The position numbers were made by a program, and so were the translations under genes. A stretch of DNA of 39,422 nt. Source: Streptomyces sp. NRRL S-350 (lineage in GTDB: Bacteria > Actinomycetota > Actinomycetes > Streptomycetales > Streptomycetaceae). The notes beneath the pieces were generated by a model, which saw only the letters and a list, made by a program, of their open reading frames with translations, made no database searches and was not told the origin of the DNA. Numbering within the stretch: position 1 is the stretch's first letter; each line of letters starts with the position of its first letter. The stretch is from assembly GCF_000719705.1 (NCBI RefSeq), contig NZ_JOHO01000080.1, positions 1-39,422 of the forward strand. The letters run 5' to 3'. Shown here piece after piece: positions 6,545 through 15,929 of the stretch.

Positions 6545-7390
6545 TCACGGCAGGGTGAGGACCTCCGCGCCGTCCGCCGTGACCACCAGGGTGTGCTCGA
6601 ACTGGGCGGTGCGCTTGCGGTCCTTGGTGACGACCGTCCAGCCGTCCGGCCAGATCTCGTAGTCGTGGGTGCCCAGGGTCAGCATCGGCTCGATGGTGAA
6701 GGTCATGCCCGGCTTGATCACCTCGGTGGCCCGCTCGCTGTCGTAGTGCGGGATGATCAGGCCGGAGTGGAACGACGTGTTGATGCCGTGTCCGGTGAAG
6801 TCCCGCACCACGCCGTAGCCGAAGCGCTTGGCGTAGGACTCGATGACCCGTCCGATGACGTTGATCTGGCGGCCCGGCTTGACGGCCTTGATCGCCCGGT
6901 CGAGGGATTCCCGGGTGCGCTCGACCAGCAGCCGGGACTCCTCGTCCACGTCGCCGACCAGGTAGGTGGCGTTGAGGTCGCCGTGCACGCCGTGGATGTA
7001 CGCGGTGGCGTCGATGTTGACGATGTCGCCGTCCTGCAGCACGGTCGAGTCCGGGATGCCGTGGCAGATCACCTCGTTGATCGAGGTGCAGACGGACTTG
7101 GGGAAGCCCCGGTAGCCGAGGTCGGACGGGTAGGCGCCGTGGTCGCACATGTACTCGTGGGCGACGGCGTCCAGCGCGTCGGTGGTGACGCCGGGGGCGA
7201 TCAGCTTGGCCGCCTCCTCCATCGCCCGGGCGGCGATCCGGCTCGCGATCCGCATCTTCTCGATCGTCTCGGCGGTCTGCACCTCGGGCCCGGTGTACGG
7301 CGCCGGGGCGGGGCGCCCGACGTACTCGGGGCGCGGGATGTGCGCCGGGACCTTGCGGGTGGGGGACTGGATGCCGGGTACGAGAGCCAT
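6545..7390 (-). CDS. map: Methionine aminopeptidase, type I with N-terminal extension
   Basis: Removes the initiator methionine from nascent proteins; a cytosolic dinuclear-metal enzyme (MEROPS M24A). All five metal ligands can be placed in the 281-residue product: D127 and D138 ([16 protein letters not shown]), H201 (FTGHGIN), E234 (FTIEPM) and E265 (QFEHTLVV), plus the catalytic-site H110 (EVICHGIP). Residues about 1-38 form a proline-rich extension ([20 protein letters not shown]), as in the type Ic enzymes of actinobacteria such as mycobacterial MapB. The start ATG at 7388-7390 is the only one before this conserved extension. It is convergent with the primase-like gene. Confidence 0.96.
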   Translation of the reverse strand: MALVPGIQSPTRKVPAHIPRPEYVGRPAPAPYTGPEVQTAETIEKMRIASRIAARAMEEAAKLIAPGVTTDALDAVAHEYMCDHGAYPSDLGYRGFPKSVCTSINEVICHGIPDSTVLQDGDIVNIDATAYIHGVHGDLNATYLVGDVDEESRLLVERTRESLDRAIKAVKPGRQINVIGRVIESYAKRFGYGVVRDFTGHGINTSFHSGLIIPHYDSERATEVIKPGMTFTIEPMLTLGTHDYEIWPDGWTVVTKDRKRTAQFEHTLVVTADGAEVLTLP

Positions 7391-7479
7391 GGCCGCGAGT
7401 CTAGTCGCCGGGCTCCGCCGGGTCGGGCGGTGTGCGGAGGGGCCCGGGCACGGGAATGATCGGTATCGACCCGACACCT

Positions 7480-7534
7480 GAACGCCGCCTGTCCGACCGA
7501 ACGCCGAGTGCCTCGAAACGAACGCCGAGCGCCT
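7480..7534 (+). repeat. Phased GAACGCCG repeats upstream of a small gene
   Basis: GAACGCCGAGTGCCT (7499-7513) and GAACGCCGAGCGCCT (7520-7534) are 21 bases apart, and a shorter GAACGCCG lies at 7480-7487. Repeats two helical turns apart just upstream of the start at 7550 could be a regulator site, or slippage products. Confidence 0.55.
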
Positions 7535-7549
7535 GAACGGGAGAACGCC

Positions 7550-7777
7550 ATGCCCCTCGGATTCCACCGCAAGCCCACCGGCAAGCCCGGTGAGTGGTTC
7601 TACTGCATCAAGCACGACAAGGTCGAGGAGGGCCCGGAGTGCCCGGCGAAGGACCGTCTCGGCCCGTACACCAGCCCGGAGGAGGCCGCCCAGGCGCTGC
7701 GGATCGCGGACGAGCGCAACCGGGAGTGGCAGAACGACCCGCGGTGGCGGGACGAGCCGAAGGGCCCGACCGCGTAG
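7550..7777 (+). CDS. Small conserved SPOR-like hypothetical protein
   Basis: 75 residues: [20 protein letters not shown], then [34 protein letters not shown] and an acidic tail. The [13 protein letters not shown] part resembles the turn and helix of SPOR-type small domains; C19 and C30 with H22 might bind a metal. It is a common but uncharacterised streptomycete protein as far as I recall. Start ATG 7550 has GGGAGAA upstream; an upstream in-frame ATG at 7508 is disfavoured because the repeat array lies there. Confidence 0.72.
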   Translation: MPLGFHRKPTGKPGEWFYCIKHDKVEEGPECPAKDRLGPYTSPEEAAQALRIADERNREWQNDPRWRDEPKGPTA

Positions 7778-7790
7778 GCGCGCCGAGCGC

Positions 7791-8396
7791 CTACCAGCGG
7801 CTGAGCGCGGGCGCCGAGGCCAGCCGCCCGGCGAGGTCGGCGAGCCGGTCCAGGGTGGAGCGGCGGGCGGGCGGCCGGCCGGCGGCGGCGCTGACCAGGT
7901 GCTGCGCCAGGTCGAAGGGCTCCTCGGCGGCCGTGCCCACGGCCAGCCGCTCGTGCGCGAGTCCGCCGAGGTCGCCCGGCTCGGTGGGGGCGGCGCCGTC
8001 CAGCGCCAGCACGGTCGCGCCCTGCCGCCGGGCGTCGTGCACCCGCTCCAGCAGCCGGGCGCCGGCCGCACCCGGGGCCACCACCAGGACGGTGGCGCCG
8101 CGCCCGGCCTCGGCCAGCCGCCGCAGGTCGTGCGCGAGGTGGGCCGGGGCGCCGGCGGGCGACCGGTGCCGCAGCAGGGTCGGTGCCAGCCGGGGGACGG
8201 CCGACCAGGCCGCCTCGTCCGCCAGGTGGGCGGCGAGGTGCCAGGGCTCGTACGCCTCGGTGCCGACCAGCAGCAGGCCGCGCGCGCTGCGCCGCTCCAC
8301 CGAGCGCCGCAGCGATCCGGCGAAGCCTCCGGCCCGCTCCAACCAGCCCGTGCCCGCCAGCCGTTCCCGGAGTGCCGAAACTCTCACCGCGTCCAT
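7791..8396 (-). CDS. Conserved hypothetical protein, possibly SIS-like
   Basis: A 201-residue cytosolic protein when begun at the ATG 8394-8396 ([18 protein letters not shown]). Longer starts exist up to 8468 but would run into the npdG start region. Recognisable blocks are [45 protein letters not shown], and a helix followed by [12 protein letters not shown] and [16 protein letters not shown]. The alternation of Rossmann-like strands with a G-A-T-V-hydrophobic pattern recalls SIS domains that bind phosphosugars, but no definite motif proves it. It is divergent from npdG with only 47 bases between, so the two may share regulation. Confidence 0.65.
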   Translation of the reverse strand: MDAVRVSALRERLAGTGWLERAGGFAGSLRRSVERRSARGLLLVGTEAYEPWHLAAHLADEAAWSAVPRLAPTLLRHRSPAGAPAHLAHDLRRLAEAGRGATVLVVAPGAAGARLLERVHDARRQGATVLALDGAAPTEPGDLGGLAHERLAVGTAAEEPFDLAQHLVSAAAGRPPARRSTLDRLADLAGRLASAPALSRW

Positions 8397-8443
8397 GCGG
8401 GCCAGGATGTCGCGCCGGGCCGGGGGTTTGGCAGGATCAGCCC

Positions 8444-9136
8444 ATGACTTCCCTCGAATCAGCGACAAACCCGGCCCATGAACTGCCGGACGTCTCGCAG
8501 CTGGTGGTCGGCGTCCTCGGCGGCACCGGCGACCAGGGGCGCGGCCTGGCCCTGCGGCTGGCCAAGGCCGGCCAGCGGGTGATGATCGGCTCCCGCGACG
8601 CCGCCCGGGCCGAGGCCTCGGCGGCCGAGCTGGGCCTCGGCGTGCGCGGCGCCGACAACGCCACCGTGGCCCGGGAGAGCGACGTCGTGATCGTCGCGGT
8701 CCCGTGGGAGGGCCACGCCGCCACCCTGACCGCGCTGCGCGAGGAACTGTCCGGCAAGATCGTCGTCGACTGCGTCAACCCGCTCGGCTTCGACAAGCAG
8801 GGCGCCTACGCGCTGAAGCCGGAGGAGGGCAGTGCCGCCCAGCAGGCCGCCGCGCTGCTGCCGGACTCGCGGGTCACCGCCGCCTTCCACCACCTGTCGG
8901 CGGTGCTGCTGCAGGACGAGTCGGTGGAGGCCGTCGACACCGACGTCATGGTGCTGGGCGACGAGCGGGCCGCCACCGACGTGGTGCGAGCCCTGGCCGC
9001 CCGGATCCCCGGCATGCGCGGCATCTACGCGGGCCGGCTGCGCAACGCCCACCAGGTCGAGGCGCTGGTGGCGAACCTGATCTCGGTCAACCGACGCTAC
9101 AAGGCCCACGCGGGCCTGCGCGTCACCGACGTCTGA
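8444..9136 (+). CDS. npdG: NADPH-dependent F420 reductase
   Basis: Transfers hydride between NADP and the deazaflavin F420, supplying reduced F420H2 for actinobacterial redox enzymes. The 230-residue product opens with the dinucleotide-binding GVLGGTGDQGRGLALRLAKA (Rossmann fold, residues 23-42), then the NADP-phosphate-contacting GSRDAARAEASA, AVPWEGHAATL, VVDCVNPLGFDKQGAY and TAAFHHLSAVLL, and a C-terminal RNAHQVEALVANLISVNRRY helix, the order known for the Fno/NpdG family. Start ATG 8444 is chosen as it puts the Rossmann strand at residues 20-30; upstream frame residues are low-complexity. Its only transcriptional partner appears to be the divergent 7791-8396 gene. Confidence 0.92.
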   Translation: MTSLESATNPAHELPDVSQLVVGVLGGTGDQGRGLALRLAKAGQRVMIGSRDAARAEASAAELGLGVRGADNATVARESDVVIVAVPWEGHAATLTALREELSGKIVVDCVNPLGFDKQGAYALKPEEGSAAQQAAALLPDSRVTAAFHHLSAVLLQDESVEAVDTDVMVLGDERAATDVVRALAARIPGMRGIYAGRLRNAHQVEALVANLISVNRRYKAHAGLRVTDV

Positions 9137-9161
9137 GCGTGCGCTCCGGACGCCGCCGTGT

Positions 9162-9198
9162 CGACCTCACCCCTGGACCCGCTCCGGAGGTGAGGTCG
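9162..9198 (+). terminator. Terminator downstream of npdG
   Basis: CGACCTCACC (9162-9171) pairs perfectly with GGTGAGGTCG (9189-9198) around a 17-base loop, 26 bases after the npdG stop. Confidence 0.6.
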
Positions 9199-9257
9199 GC
9201 GACAATGGACGGCGGCCGCGACCCGGACGGCCGTACCCGTACTAGGAGCCTCCCGCC

Positions 9258-9452
9258 ATGCCCCGCACGTCCCTGCTCGCCCTGATCGTCGTCGTCCTCG
9301 CGCTGGCCGCCGCCGTCTTCTCGCTGACCCAGGGCCTCTGGCTGGGCCTGGTCTGGCTGCCGCTGGCCGGTGTGGCCAGCAACGTGGTCTGGCTGAACCG
9401 CCGTCGCGCGAAGATCGCCGAGGCCGCGGGGGCGGCGGCCGAGCAGGGCTGA
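9258..9452 (+). CDS. Small membrane protein, function unknown
   Basis: 64 residues with two hydrophobic helices, LLALIVVVLALAAAVFSL and GLWLGLVWLPLAGVASNVVW, followed by a basic-then-Ala-rich tail (NRRRAKIAEAAGAAAEQG). AGGAG lies nine bases before the ATG. It is the only gene on its strand between npdG and a convergent protease gene; its role is not apparent. Confidence 0.65.
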   Translation: MPRTSLLALIVVVLALAAAVFSLTQGLWLGLVWLPLAGVASNVVWLNRRRAKIAEAAGAAAEQG

Positions 9453-9467
9453 CCCCGCTCTCGCGGG

Positions 9468-10283
9468 CTAGTTCTTCCAGAAGCTGAACAGGTACCGGCC
9501 GAGAGTCGCGTAGTCCTGGTCCACGCCGAAGAGGCCCATCAGGCCGTGGACGATCCCGAAGAAGAACGAGTTCACCTCGGGCTGCCACAGCAGCGCGAAC
9601 ACCGCGAGCATCCCGTACGGCGCGAACGGCTCGACCGCGCGCCGGGTCTTGTACGACAGCCACGGCTCCACGACGCCGTAGCCGTCCAGGCCGGGCACCG
9701 GCAGCAGGTTCAGCACCGCCGCGCTGAGCTGGAGGAAGGCGAGGAAGCCGAGCGCGCCGGAGAACGGCGAGATGGTCAGCTCGTAGCCGTTCCAGAACGC
9801 GTGCACCGCCGGGTCGTCCAGCCAGCCCGCGCCGATCGGGACCAGCAGCGCGGCCCCGATCAGCAGGTTGACCAGCGGACCGGCCGCCGAGATCAGGCTG
9901 TGCTTGAGCCGGCCCTGGATCCGGTGCCGCTCGATCCAGACCGAGCCGCCGGGCAGGCCGATGCCGCCGAGGATCACGAAGACGATCGGCAGCACGAAGC
10001 TGAGCAGCACGTTGGCGTACTTCAGCGGGTTGAGCGTGAGGTAGCCCTTGGCGCCGACGGTGAGGTCGCCGCCGTGCAGCGCGGTGCGCGCGTGGGCGTA
10101 CTCGTGCAGGCAGAGCGAGACCATCCAGCCCGCGACCACGAACAGGAACACCCCGAACGAGGCGTTGCCGTAGCCCGCGTACACCGCCCAGCCGGACGTG
10201 CCGAGTATGGCGAGGAGCACCCAGAACACCGGGCTGATCCGGCGGTCCTCGCTGCGGGAGCGCGGCGTGGCGGCGAAGGTCAT
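9468..10283 (-). CDS. Site-2-protease-like (M50) membrane metallopeptidase
   Basis: A polytopic membrane protease with the zinc site HEYAH (residues 60-64), embedded in the hydrophobic VAGWMVSLCLHEYAHARTAL, and the distal NLLPVPGLDGYG (192-203) carrying the third ligand D200. S2P enzymes cleave transmembrane segments of regulatory proteins such as anti-sigma factors. The helices flanking HEYAH and the TLNPLKYANVLLSFVLP loop are typical of the short actinobacterial members; no PDZ domain is visible, which is usual in this group. 271 residues, ATG at 10281-10283. It is divergent from the SARP regulator and convergent with the small gene at 9258-9452; substrate unknown. Confidence 0.9.
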   Translation of the reverse strand: MTFAATPRSRSEDRRISPVFWVLLAILGTSGWAVYAGYGNASFGVFLFVVAGWMVSLCLHEYAHARTALHGGDLTVGAKGYLTLNPLKYANVLLSFVLPIVFVILGGIGLPGGSVWIERHRIQGRLKHSLISAAGPLVNLLIGAALLVPIGAGWLDDPAVHAFWNGYELTISPFSGALGFLAFLQLSAAVLNLLPVPGLDGYGVVEPWLSYKTRRAVEPFAPYGMLAVFALLWQPEVNSFFFGIVHGLMGLFGVDQDYATLGRYLFSFWKN

Positions 10284-10421
10284 GGTGGGGAAGCTCCGTG
10301 GGCAGGGGGAAGGGGGAAACAGGGGCAGGGGTCGATCATGCCGGGCGGGCCCGTGACCGACAAGCCGCTCCGGATGAACGTCCGGACTCCGGGCCGCGTT
10401 CCTCCGCGCCCACAGGGGTCA

Positions 10422-10433
10422 GCACAATTGTGC
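10422..10433. promoter_or_regulatory. Perfect 12-bp palindrome upstream of the SARP gene
   Basis: GCACAATTGTGC stands out as an AT-centred perfect palindrome in the 184-base gap between the protease and the SARP regulator, 34 bases before the GTG at 10468. It resembles an operator dyad; the binding protein is unknown. Confidence 0.5.
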
Positions 10434-10467
10434 GGCCCCGCCCCCGCCGATCCACCAGAATGGTCCG

Positions 10468-13400
10468 GTGCACTACGGGATCCTCGGGACGACCACGGCC
10501 CACCACGACGACGGCACCCCGGTGCCGCTCGGCGGCGCCCGGCTGCGGGCGCTGCTGACCGCGCTCGCCCTGAGACAGGGCCGCCCCGTGCCGGCCGACC
10601 TCCTGGTGGACGAGGTCTGGGAAGCAGATCCACCGCAGGACTCCTCCGCCGCGCTGCAGACCCTCGTCGGCCGGCTGCGCCGCACCGTCGGCCGCGACGA
10701 GATCGGCTCCGGCCCGGCCGGGTACTGGCTGACCGGCCCGGCCACCGACCTCGCCGACTTCCAGCGGCTGACCGCCGAGGGCCGCCGCGCCCTCGACGCC
10801 GGGGACCACGCGGCCGCCGCCGAGGGGCTGCGCGCCGCCCTGGCGCTGTGGCGCGGCCCGGCCCTCGCCGACCTGCCGGACCGCACCGGCCCGGCCGCCC
10901 GGCTGGAGGCCCAGCGCGAGGAGGCCCGCCGCCACCGGATCACCGCCGACCTCGGGCTCGGCCGGGCCGCCGACCTGGTGGCCGAACTCACCGAACTGTG
11001 CGAGCGGCAGCCGCTGGACGAGCAGCTGCAACTGCTGATGATCCGGGCGCTGCACGAGAGCGGCCGGACGGCCGAGGCGCTGCGCCACTACGAGCGGACC
11101 AGGCGCGCCCTCGCCGACGAGCTCGGCGTCGACCCGGGGCGGCGACTCCGGGCCCTCCACGCCGAGTTGCTCGCCCCGGCGGCGCCGGAGGCGGTGGTGC
11201 CGCCGGCGCCGGCGCCCGCCAAGGCTGCGCCGGTACCGGCACCGGCACCGGCACCGGCGCCCCCGCTGCCGCGCGCCGGCGGCAACCTGCGCGGCCGGCT
11301 GACCAGCTTCGTCGGCCGGGAGTCCGATCTCGCCTCGCTGCGCGCGCTGCTGGCGAAGCGCCGGCTGGTGACCCTCACCGGCCCCGGCGGCTCCGGCAAG
11401 ACCAGCCTCTCCGTCGAGGCCGGCCGGGCCGAACAGCCCACCGGGACCTGGCCGGACGGCGTCTGGGTGGCCGAACTCGCCCCGCTGGAGAGCCCGGACG
11501 CCGTACCCGCCGCCGTGGTCTCCGCGCTCGGTCTGCGCGAGATCGTGCTGCACAGCGCCAGCATCGTCACCGAGGTGATCGAGAAGCGCGCCGAGGACCC
11601 CCTGCGCCGGCTGGTCGAGCACTGCCGCCACCGCCGGATGCTGCTCGTCCTGGACAACTGCGAGCACCTGATCCAGGCCGCCGCCGACCTCGCCGACGTG
11701 CTCCTCGCCGAGTGCCCGGGGCTGACCGTGCTCGCCACCAGCCGGGAACCGCTCGGCGTGCCCGGCGAGACGGTGCTGCCGGTCGAGCCGCTGCCCGACC
11801 CGGTCGCCCTGCGGCTGTTCACCGAGCGCGCCGCCGCCGCCCGTCCCGGCTTCGACCCGCAGGGCGATCCGGAGGCCTGCGCCGAGATCTGCCGCCGCCT
11901 GGACGGGCTGCCGCTGGCCATCGAACTGGCCGCCGCCCGGCTGCGGGTGATGACGGCGCGCCAGATAGCCGACCGGCTGGACAGCCGGTTCGCACTGCTC
12001 ACCGCGGGCAGCCGCACCCTGCTGCCGCGCCAGCAGACCCTGCGCGCGGTCGTCGACTGGAGCTGGGACCTCCTGGGCAAGCGGGAACGGGCGGTGCTGC
12101 GCCGGCTCTCGGTGTTCTCGGGCGGCTGGCAACTGGAGGACGCCGAGGCGGTCTGCGCCGACGGCGTCGACGTGGCCCCCGGCGAGGTCGCCGACCTGCT
12201 GCTCTCGCTGGTCGACAAGTCCCTGCTGGTCGCCGACCTGGACGGTGCCAGCCTGCCGCGCTACCGGATGCTGGAGACCATCCACGAGTACGCGCAGGAA
12301 CGGCTCGGCGAGTCCGCCGCCGAGCGCGCGGCCACCGAGAGCCGCCACCTCGCGCACTTCCGCTCCGTGGTCACCGACGCCGACCTGCAGATCCACGGCT
12401 CCCGGCAGTTGCACTGGCTGACGGTGCTGGAGCGCGAGCAGGACAACATCCGGGCCGCGCTGCGCCGCGCGATCGACCTCCGGGACGAGGAGCAGGCCCT
12501 GGCCCTCGCCCTCGGCATGAGCTGGTACTGGTCGCTTCGCAACTACAGCCTGGAGGCCCGCAACTGGTACGACGCGGTCGCGGCGCTGGGCCCGGACCCG
12601 CTCGGCCCGGACGCCCCGCCGCCGGTGCCGCTGGAACACCACGTACTCGCGTACGGCCTGCCGATGCCCGAAGGGGTCGCCCAGGAGGCCCGCCGGCTGC
12701 TCGCGATGTACCGGCTGATCGGGCTCTTCGAGGGGAACCTGGAGGTGCTCGGCGACCCGCAGGCCGTCGACATCGCCCGGAAGCTGCTGGACTCCTACAC
12801 CCCGGAGCTGCCGCAGGCCTACCGGTTCCCCGCGCTGATGCGGGTCTTCGGCGCCTTCCTGTCAGGCCGGGTGGACCTGATGAAGGACCTGCTCGACGAC
12901 GCCGTCGCCGGCTGCGAGCGCCACGGCGGCCCGAACGACATGGCGTTCGCCCTGCAGCTCCGGGCCAAGATGATGAACGACTGGCCGGGCGGCGAGGAGC
13001 AGGGCATCCGGGACGGCGAGCGCTCCCTGGAGCTCTACCGGCAGGCCGGAAACCTCTGGGGGATCTCCCAGGCGCTGGCCGCCCAGGGCGAGTCGCTGGC
13101 CGCCCGGGGTGACGCCGAGGCCGCCGCCGCCGCGTACGGGCGGGCGATCGAGCTGGCCGAGGAGCTGGGGGCGCCGCAGGAGGTGCCGATGCTGCGGGTC
13201 CACCTCGGCAGCGCCCTGCTGGAGCGGGACATGGCGGAGGGCGAGCGGATCATCCGTGCCGCGCTGGCCGAGGTCGACTCCCCGGGCCTGGACCAGGCCA
13301 GCAGCGGCGCGTGGCTGTTCGGCCATCTGACGCTCTGCGGCGTGCACTCCCAGCGCGGCGAGTACGACCAGGCCCTGGCCGAACTGGACCGGCTGGAGGG

Positions 13401-13845
13401 GCTCGAACTCCACTTCTTCGCGCCGAGCGTCGTCTCCGGGCTGCTGGTCTCCTCCCGCGGCTGGCTCACGGCCCGGGCCGGCGACCCGGAGCGGGGGCTC
13501 GAACTGATCCGTGAGGGCCGGGGGATCCTGCGGTCGATCACGACGTCCTCCGGCTTCGTGGAGCAGATGGCGGTCATGGTGGTGCCGGCCGTCGTCGGGA
13601 CCCTGCGGGTCTTCGCCGAACGCGACCGGGACCTCGGGCGGGCCGCGACCGCGGCGCTCCTGCTGGGCGCCCAGAACGGGCTGAACGGCCCGAAGGGCGG
13701 CTACCTGGACCGCGTCGAGCGCGAACGGTCGGCCGCCGCGCTGCGGGAACTGCTGGGCGACGCCGCGTACGAGGAGGCCTACGCGCGCGGGAACGCGATG
13801 ACGCAGGAGCAGACGCAGGCGCTGCTGACGGAGTTGATCGGGTAG
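10468..13845 (+). CDS. AfsR/SARP-type regulator with NB-ARC and TPR-like domains
   Basis: A 1125-residue transcriptional activator of the large SARP class, which usually controls antibiotic or efflux gene clusters. Domains in order: an OmpR-like winged helix (residues about 1-90; GGARLRALLTALALRQGRPV and LQTLVGRLRRTVG), the BTAD bacterial transcriptional activation domain (about 95-240; FQRLTAEGRRALDAGDHAAA, LMIRALHESGRTAEALRHYE), a Pro/Ala linker (about 245-270, PA dipeptides), and an NB-ARC-type ATPase with Walker A GPGGSGKT at 305-312 and Walker B MLLVLDNCEHL (D396), then a long C-terminal helical TPR-like sensor region. The start is GTG 10468; no good ribosome site precedes it, so the mRNA may be leaderless or start nearby. 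It faces a drrAB-like operon on the other strand, a likely target. Confidence 0.9.
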   Translation: MHYGILGTTTAHHDDGTPVPLGGARLRALLTALALRQGRPVPADLLVDEVWEADPPQDSSAALQTLVGRLRRTVGRDEIGSGPAGYWLTGPATDLADFQRLTAEGRRALDAGDHAAAAEGLRAALALWRGPALADLPDRTGPAARLEAQREEARRHRITADLGLGRAADLVAELTELCERQPLDEQLQLLMIRALHESGRTAEALRHYERTRRALADELGVDPGRRLRALHAELLAPAAPEAVVPPAPAPAKAAPVPAPAPAPAPPLPRAGGNLRGRLTSFVGRESDLASLRALLAKRRLVTLTGPGGSGKTSLSVEAGRAEQPTGTWPDGVWVAELAPLESPDAVPAAVVSALGLREIVLHSASIVTEVIEKRAEDPLRRLVEHCRHRRMLLVLDNCEHLIQAAADLADVLLAECPGLTVLATSREPLGVPGETVLPVEPLPDPVALRLFTERAAAARPGFDPQGDPEACAEICRRLDGLPLAIELAAARLRVMTARQIADRLDSRFALLTAGSRTLLPRQQTLRAVVDWSWDLLGKRERAVLRRLSVFSGGWQLEDAEAVCADGVDVAPGEVADLLLSLVDKSLLVADLDGASLPRYRMLETIHEYAQERLGESAAERAATESRHLAHFRSVVTDADLQIHGSRQLHWLTVLEREQDNIRAALRRAIDLRDEEQALALALGMSWYWSLRNYSLEARNWYDAVAALGPDPLGPDAPPPVPLEHHVLAYGLPMPEGVAQEARRLLAMYRLIGLFEGNLEVLGDPQAVDIARKLLDSYTPELPQAYRFPALMRVFGAFLSGRVDLMKDLLDDAVAGCERHGGPNDMAFALQLRAKMMNDWPGGEEQGIRDGERSLELYRQAGNLWGISQALAAQGESLAARGDAEAAAAAYGRAIELAEELGAPQEVPMLRVHLGSALLERDMAEGERIIRAALAEVDSPGLDQASSGAWLFGHLTLCGVHSQRGEYDQALAELDRLEGLELHFFAPSVVSGLLVSSRGWLTARAGDPERGLELIREGRGILRSITTSSGFVEQMAVMVVPAVVGTLRVFAERDRDLGRAATAALLLGAQNGLNGPKGGYLDRVERERSAAALRELLGDAAYEEAYARGNAMTQEQTQALLTELIG

Positions 13846-13896
13846 GCCCGCCCCCGAGCCGCCAACCGCGGACCCCGAGCCCCGAACGCGGACCTT

Positions 13897-13931
13897 GGAC
13901 CCCGGACCCCGGACCCCGAGCCCCGGGCCCC
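13897..13931 (+). repeat. Five tandem heptamers of the type GGACCCC
   Basis: GGACCCC three times (13897-13917) followed by GAGCCCC and GGGCCCC (13918-13931). They lie between the SARP gene stop and the homopolymer-rich patch. Confidence 0.8.
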
Positions 13932-14072
13932 GGTGTCGTGAGCCCGGCGGGCCCGGGGGTCGGGCCCCCGGCCCCCCCCCCCCCGGGGCCGGGGCCGCCC
14001 GCGGCGCCCGCGGGGCGGGGGCGGGGGCGGCCGGCGGGGGGGGGCGGGGGGGGGCCCGGCCCGGCACAGGGC
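13932..14072. other. Low-complexity G/C homopolymer patch, doubtful sequence
   Basis: A run of 13 C (13972-13984) and G-rich blocks (14034-14054, with runs of up to eight G) are set in almost pure G+C. No codon structure is visible on either strand. The patch begins where the ABC permease should continue for about 50 more codons, so it is either a genuine expansion or, more likely, a poorly resolved assembly position. Confidence 0.7.
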
Positions 14073-14747
14073 CCTTGGTGAAGGCCTGCAGCCAGCCCGG
14101 CATGGTGTCGGTCGGCGCGAAGATCGAGCTGCCGAACTGCATGGGCATCAGGACCAGCATGGAGACGCCCTGGACGGCCTGCGCGCTCTTCATCGCCATG
14201 CCCAGCAGCATCGAGATCCAGACGATCGACATGCCGAACACCAGCGACAGGCCGACCGCGGCCAGCAGCTCCGGCACGCCGGTCTTCAGCTCGAAGCCGA
14301 GGATGAACGCGAACGTCAGCAGGATCGCGGAGGAGAGCAGGGCCCGCAGGGTCTCCGCCACGATCTTGGACAGCAGGACGGAGGCCCGGCCGATCGGCAG
14401 GGTGCGGAAACGGTCCATCACCCCGCTCTGGAAGTCGCTGTTCAGACCGGTGCCGACGGCCAGCGCCAGCGTCATACCGGTCTGGCCGAGCAGGCCGGGG
14501 ATCATGAACTGCTTGTAGGCGTCCTGGTTCCCGGCGAACATGGCGCCGCCGAAGACGTAGACGAACAGCACGGTGAAGACGATCGGCATCAGCACGGCGT
14601 CGAACATCGACTCCGGGTCGGCCTTGATCCGCATCAGGTTGCGGCGGGTCAGCGCGCCGATGTGGCGCAGGGTGTCGGCCGGACCGATCCGGGTGTCCGC
14701 GGACCGGGCGTCCTCGGCCCGGGCGGCGGGGGCGAGCGTGGCGGTGG

Positions 14748-14751
<4 letters not shown>
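14073..14751 (-). pseudogene. ABC-2 type permease (DrrB-like), 3'-truncated
   Basis: The membrane half of a DrrAB-type drug efflux pump. The first 226 codons are well formed: LRHIGALTRRNLMRIKADPE, a first helix MFDAVLMPIVFTVLFVYVFG, GQTGMTLALAVGTGLNSDFQ, SGVMDRFRTLPIGRASVLLS, then VGLSLVFGMSIVWISMLLGM and FGSSIFAPTDTMPGWLQAFTK. Normal family members of roughly 280 residues continue with an NPVS-like turn and a last helix; here the frame enters the G/C homopolymer patch at about 14073 and becomes Pro/Ala/Arg-rich with no stop until deep inside the SARP gene. The start ATG (14749-14751) overlaps the ATPase stop as ATGA, so the two were translated together. Whether this is real or an assembly error cannot be told here. 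Confidence 0.75.
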
Positions 14752-15773
<1,022 letters not shown>

Positions 15774-15795
15774 GCCCCCAGGCTCCCCGGCCCGC

Positions 15796-15866
15796 CTGTC
15801 AGCCCCCTGTCAGCCCGGCGGCGGTCGGGGCGGTCCGCTGCCAGGCGGCTGTCAGGCCGCTGTCAG
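15796..15866. promoter_or_regulatory. Phased CTGTCAG heptamers, candidate SARP operator
   Basis: CTGTCAG occurs at 15796-15802, 15807-15813, 15849-15855 and 15860-15866, with a degenerate CTGCCAG at 15838-15844. Within each cluster the starts are exactly 11 bases apart (15796/15807 and 15838/15849/15860). Direct heptamer repeats with 4-base spacers are the known architecture of SARP binding sites such as those of ActII-ORF4 and DnrI, though their sequence differs. They lie 22-93 bases upstream of the drrA-like ATG, and a SARP gene is 2 kb away. Confidence 0.65.
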
Positions 15867-15883
15867 CGCCGCTCGGGTACGAC

Positions 15884-15918
15884 AGCGCCCCCGCTCCGGG
15901 CTTCGGAGCGGGGGCGCT
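15884..15918 (-). terminator. Terminator of panB
   Basis: AGCGCCCCCGCTCCG (15884-15898) pairs without mismatch with CGGAGCGGGGGCGCT (15904-15918) around the loop GGCTT, 11 bases past the panB stop. It also insulates the drrA-like promoter region. Confidence 0.9.
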
Positions 15919-15929
15919 GGGGGCCGGCC

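Noticed and set aside
9546..13112. An 1188-codon plus-strand frame overlapping the SARP gene
   Set aside because: It is out of frame with the Walker A-bearing product and reads as Arg/Pro/Gly-rich shadow.
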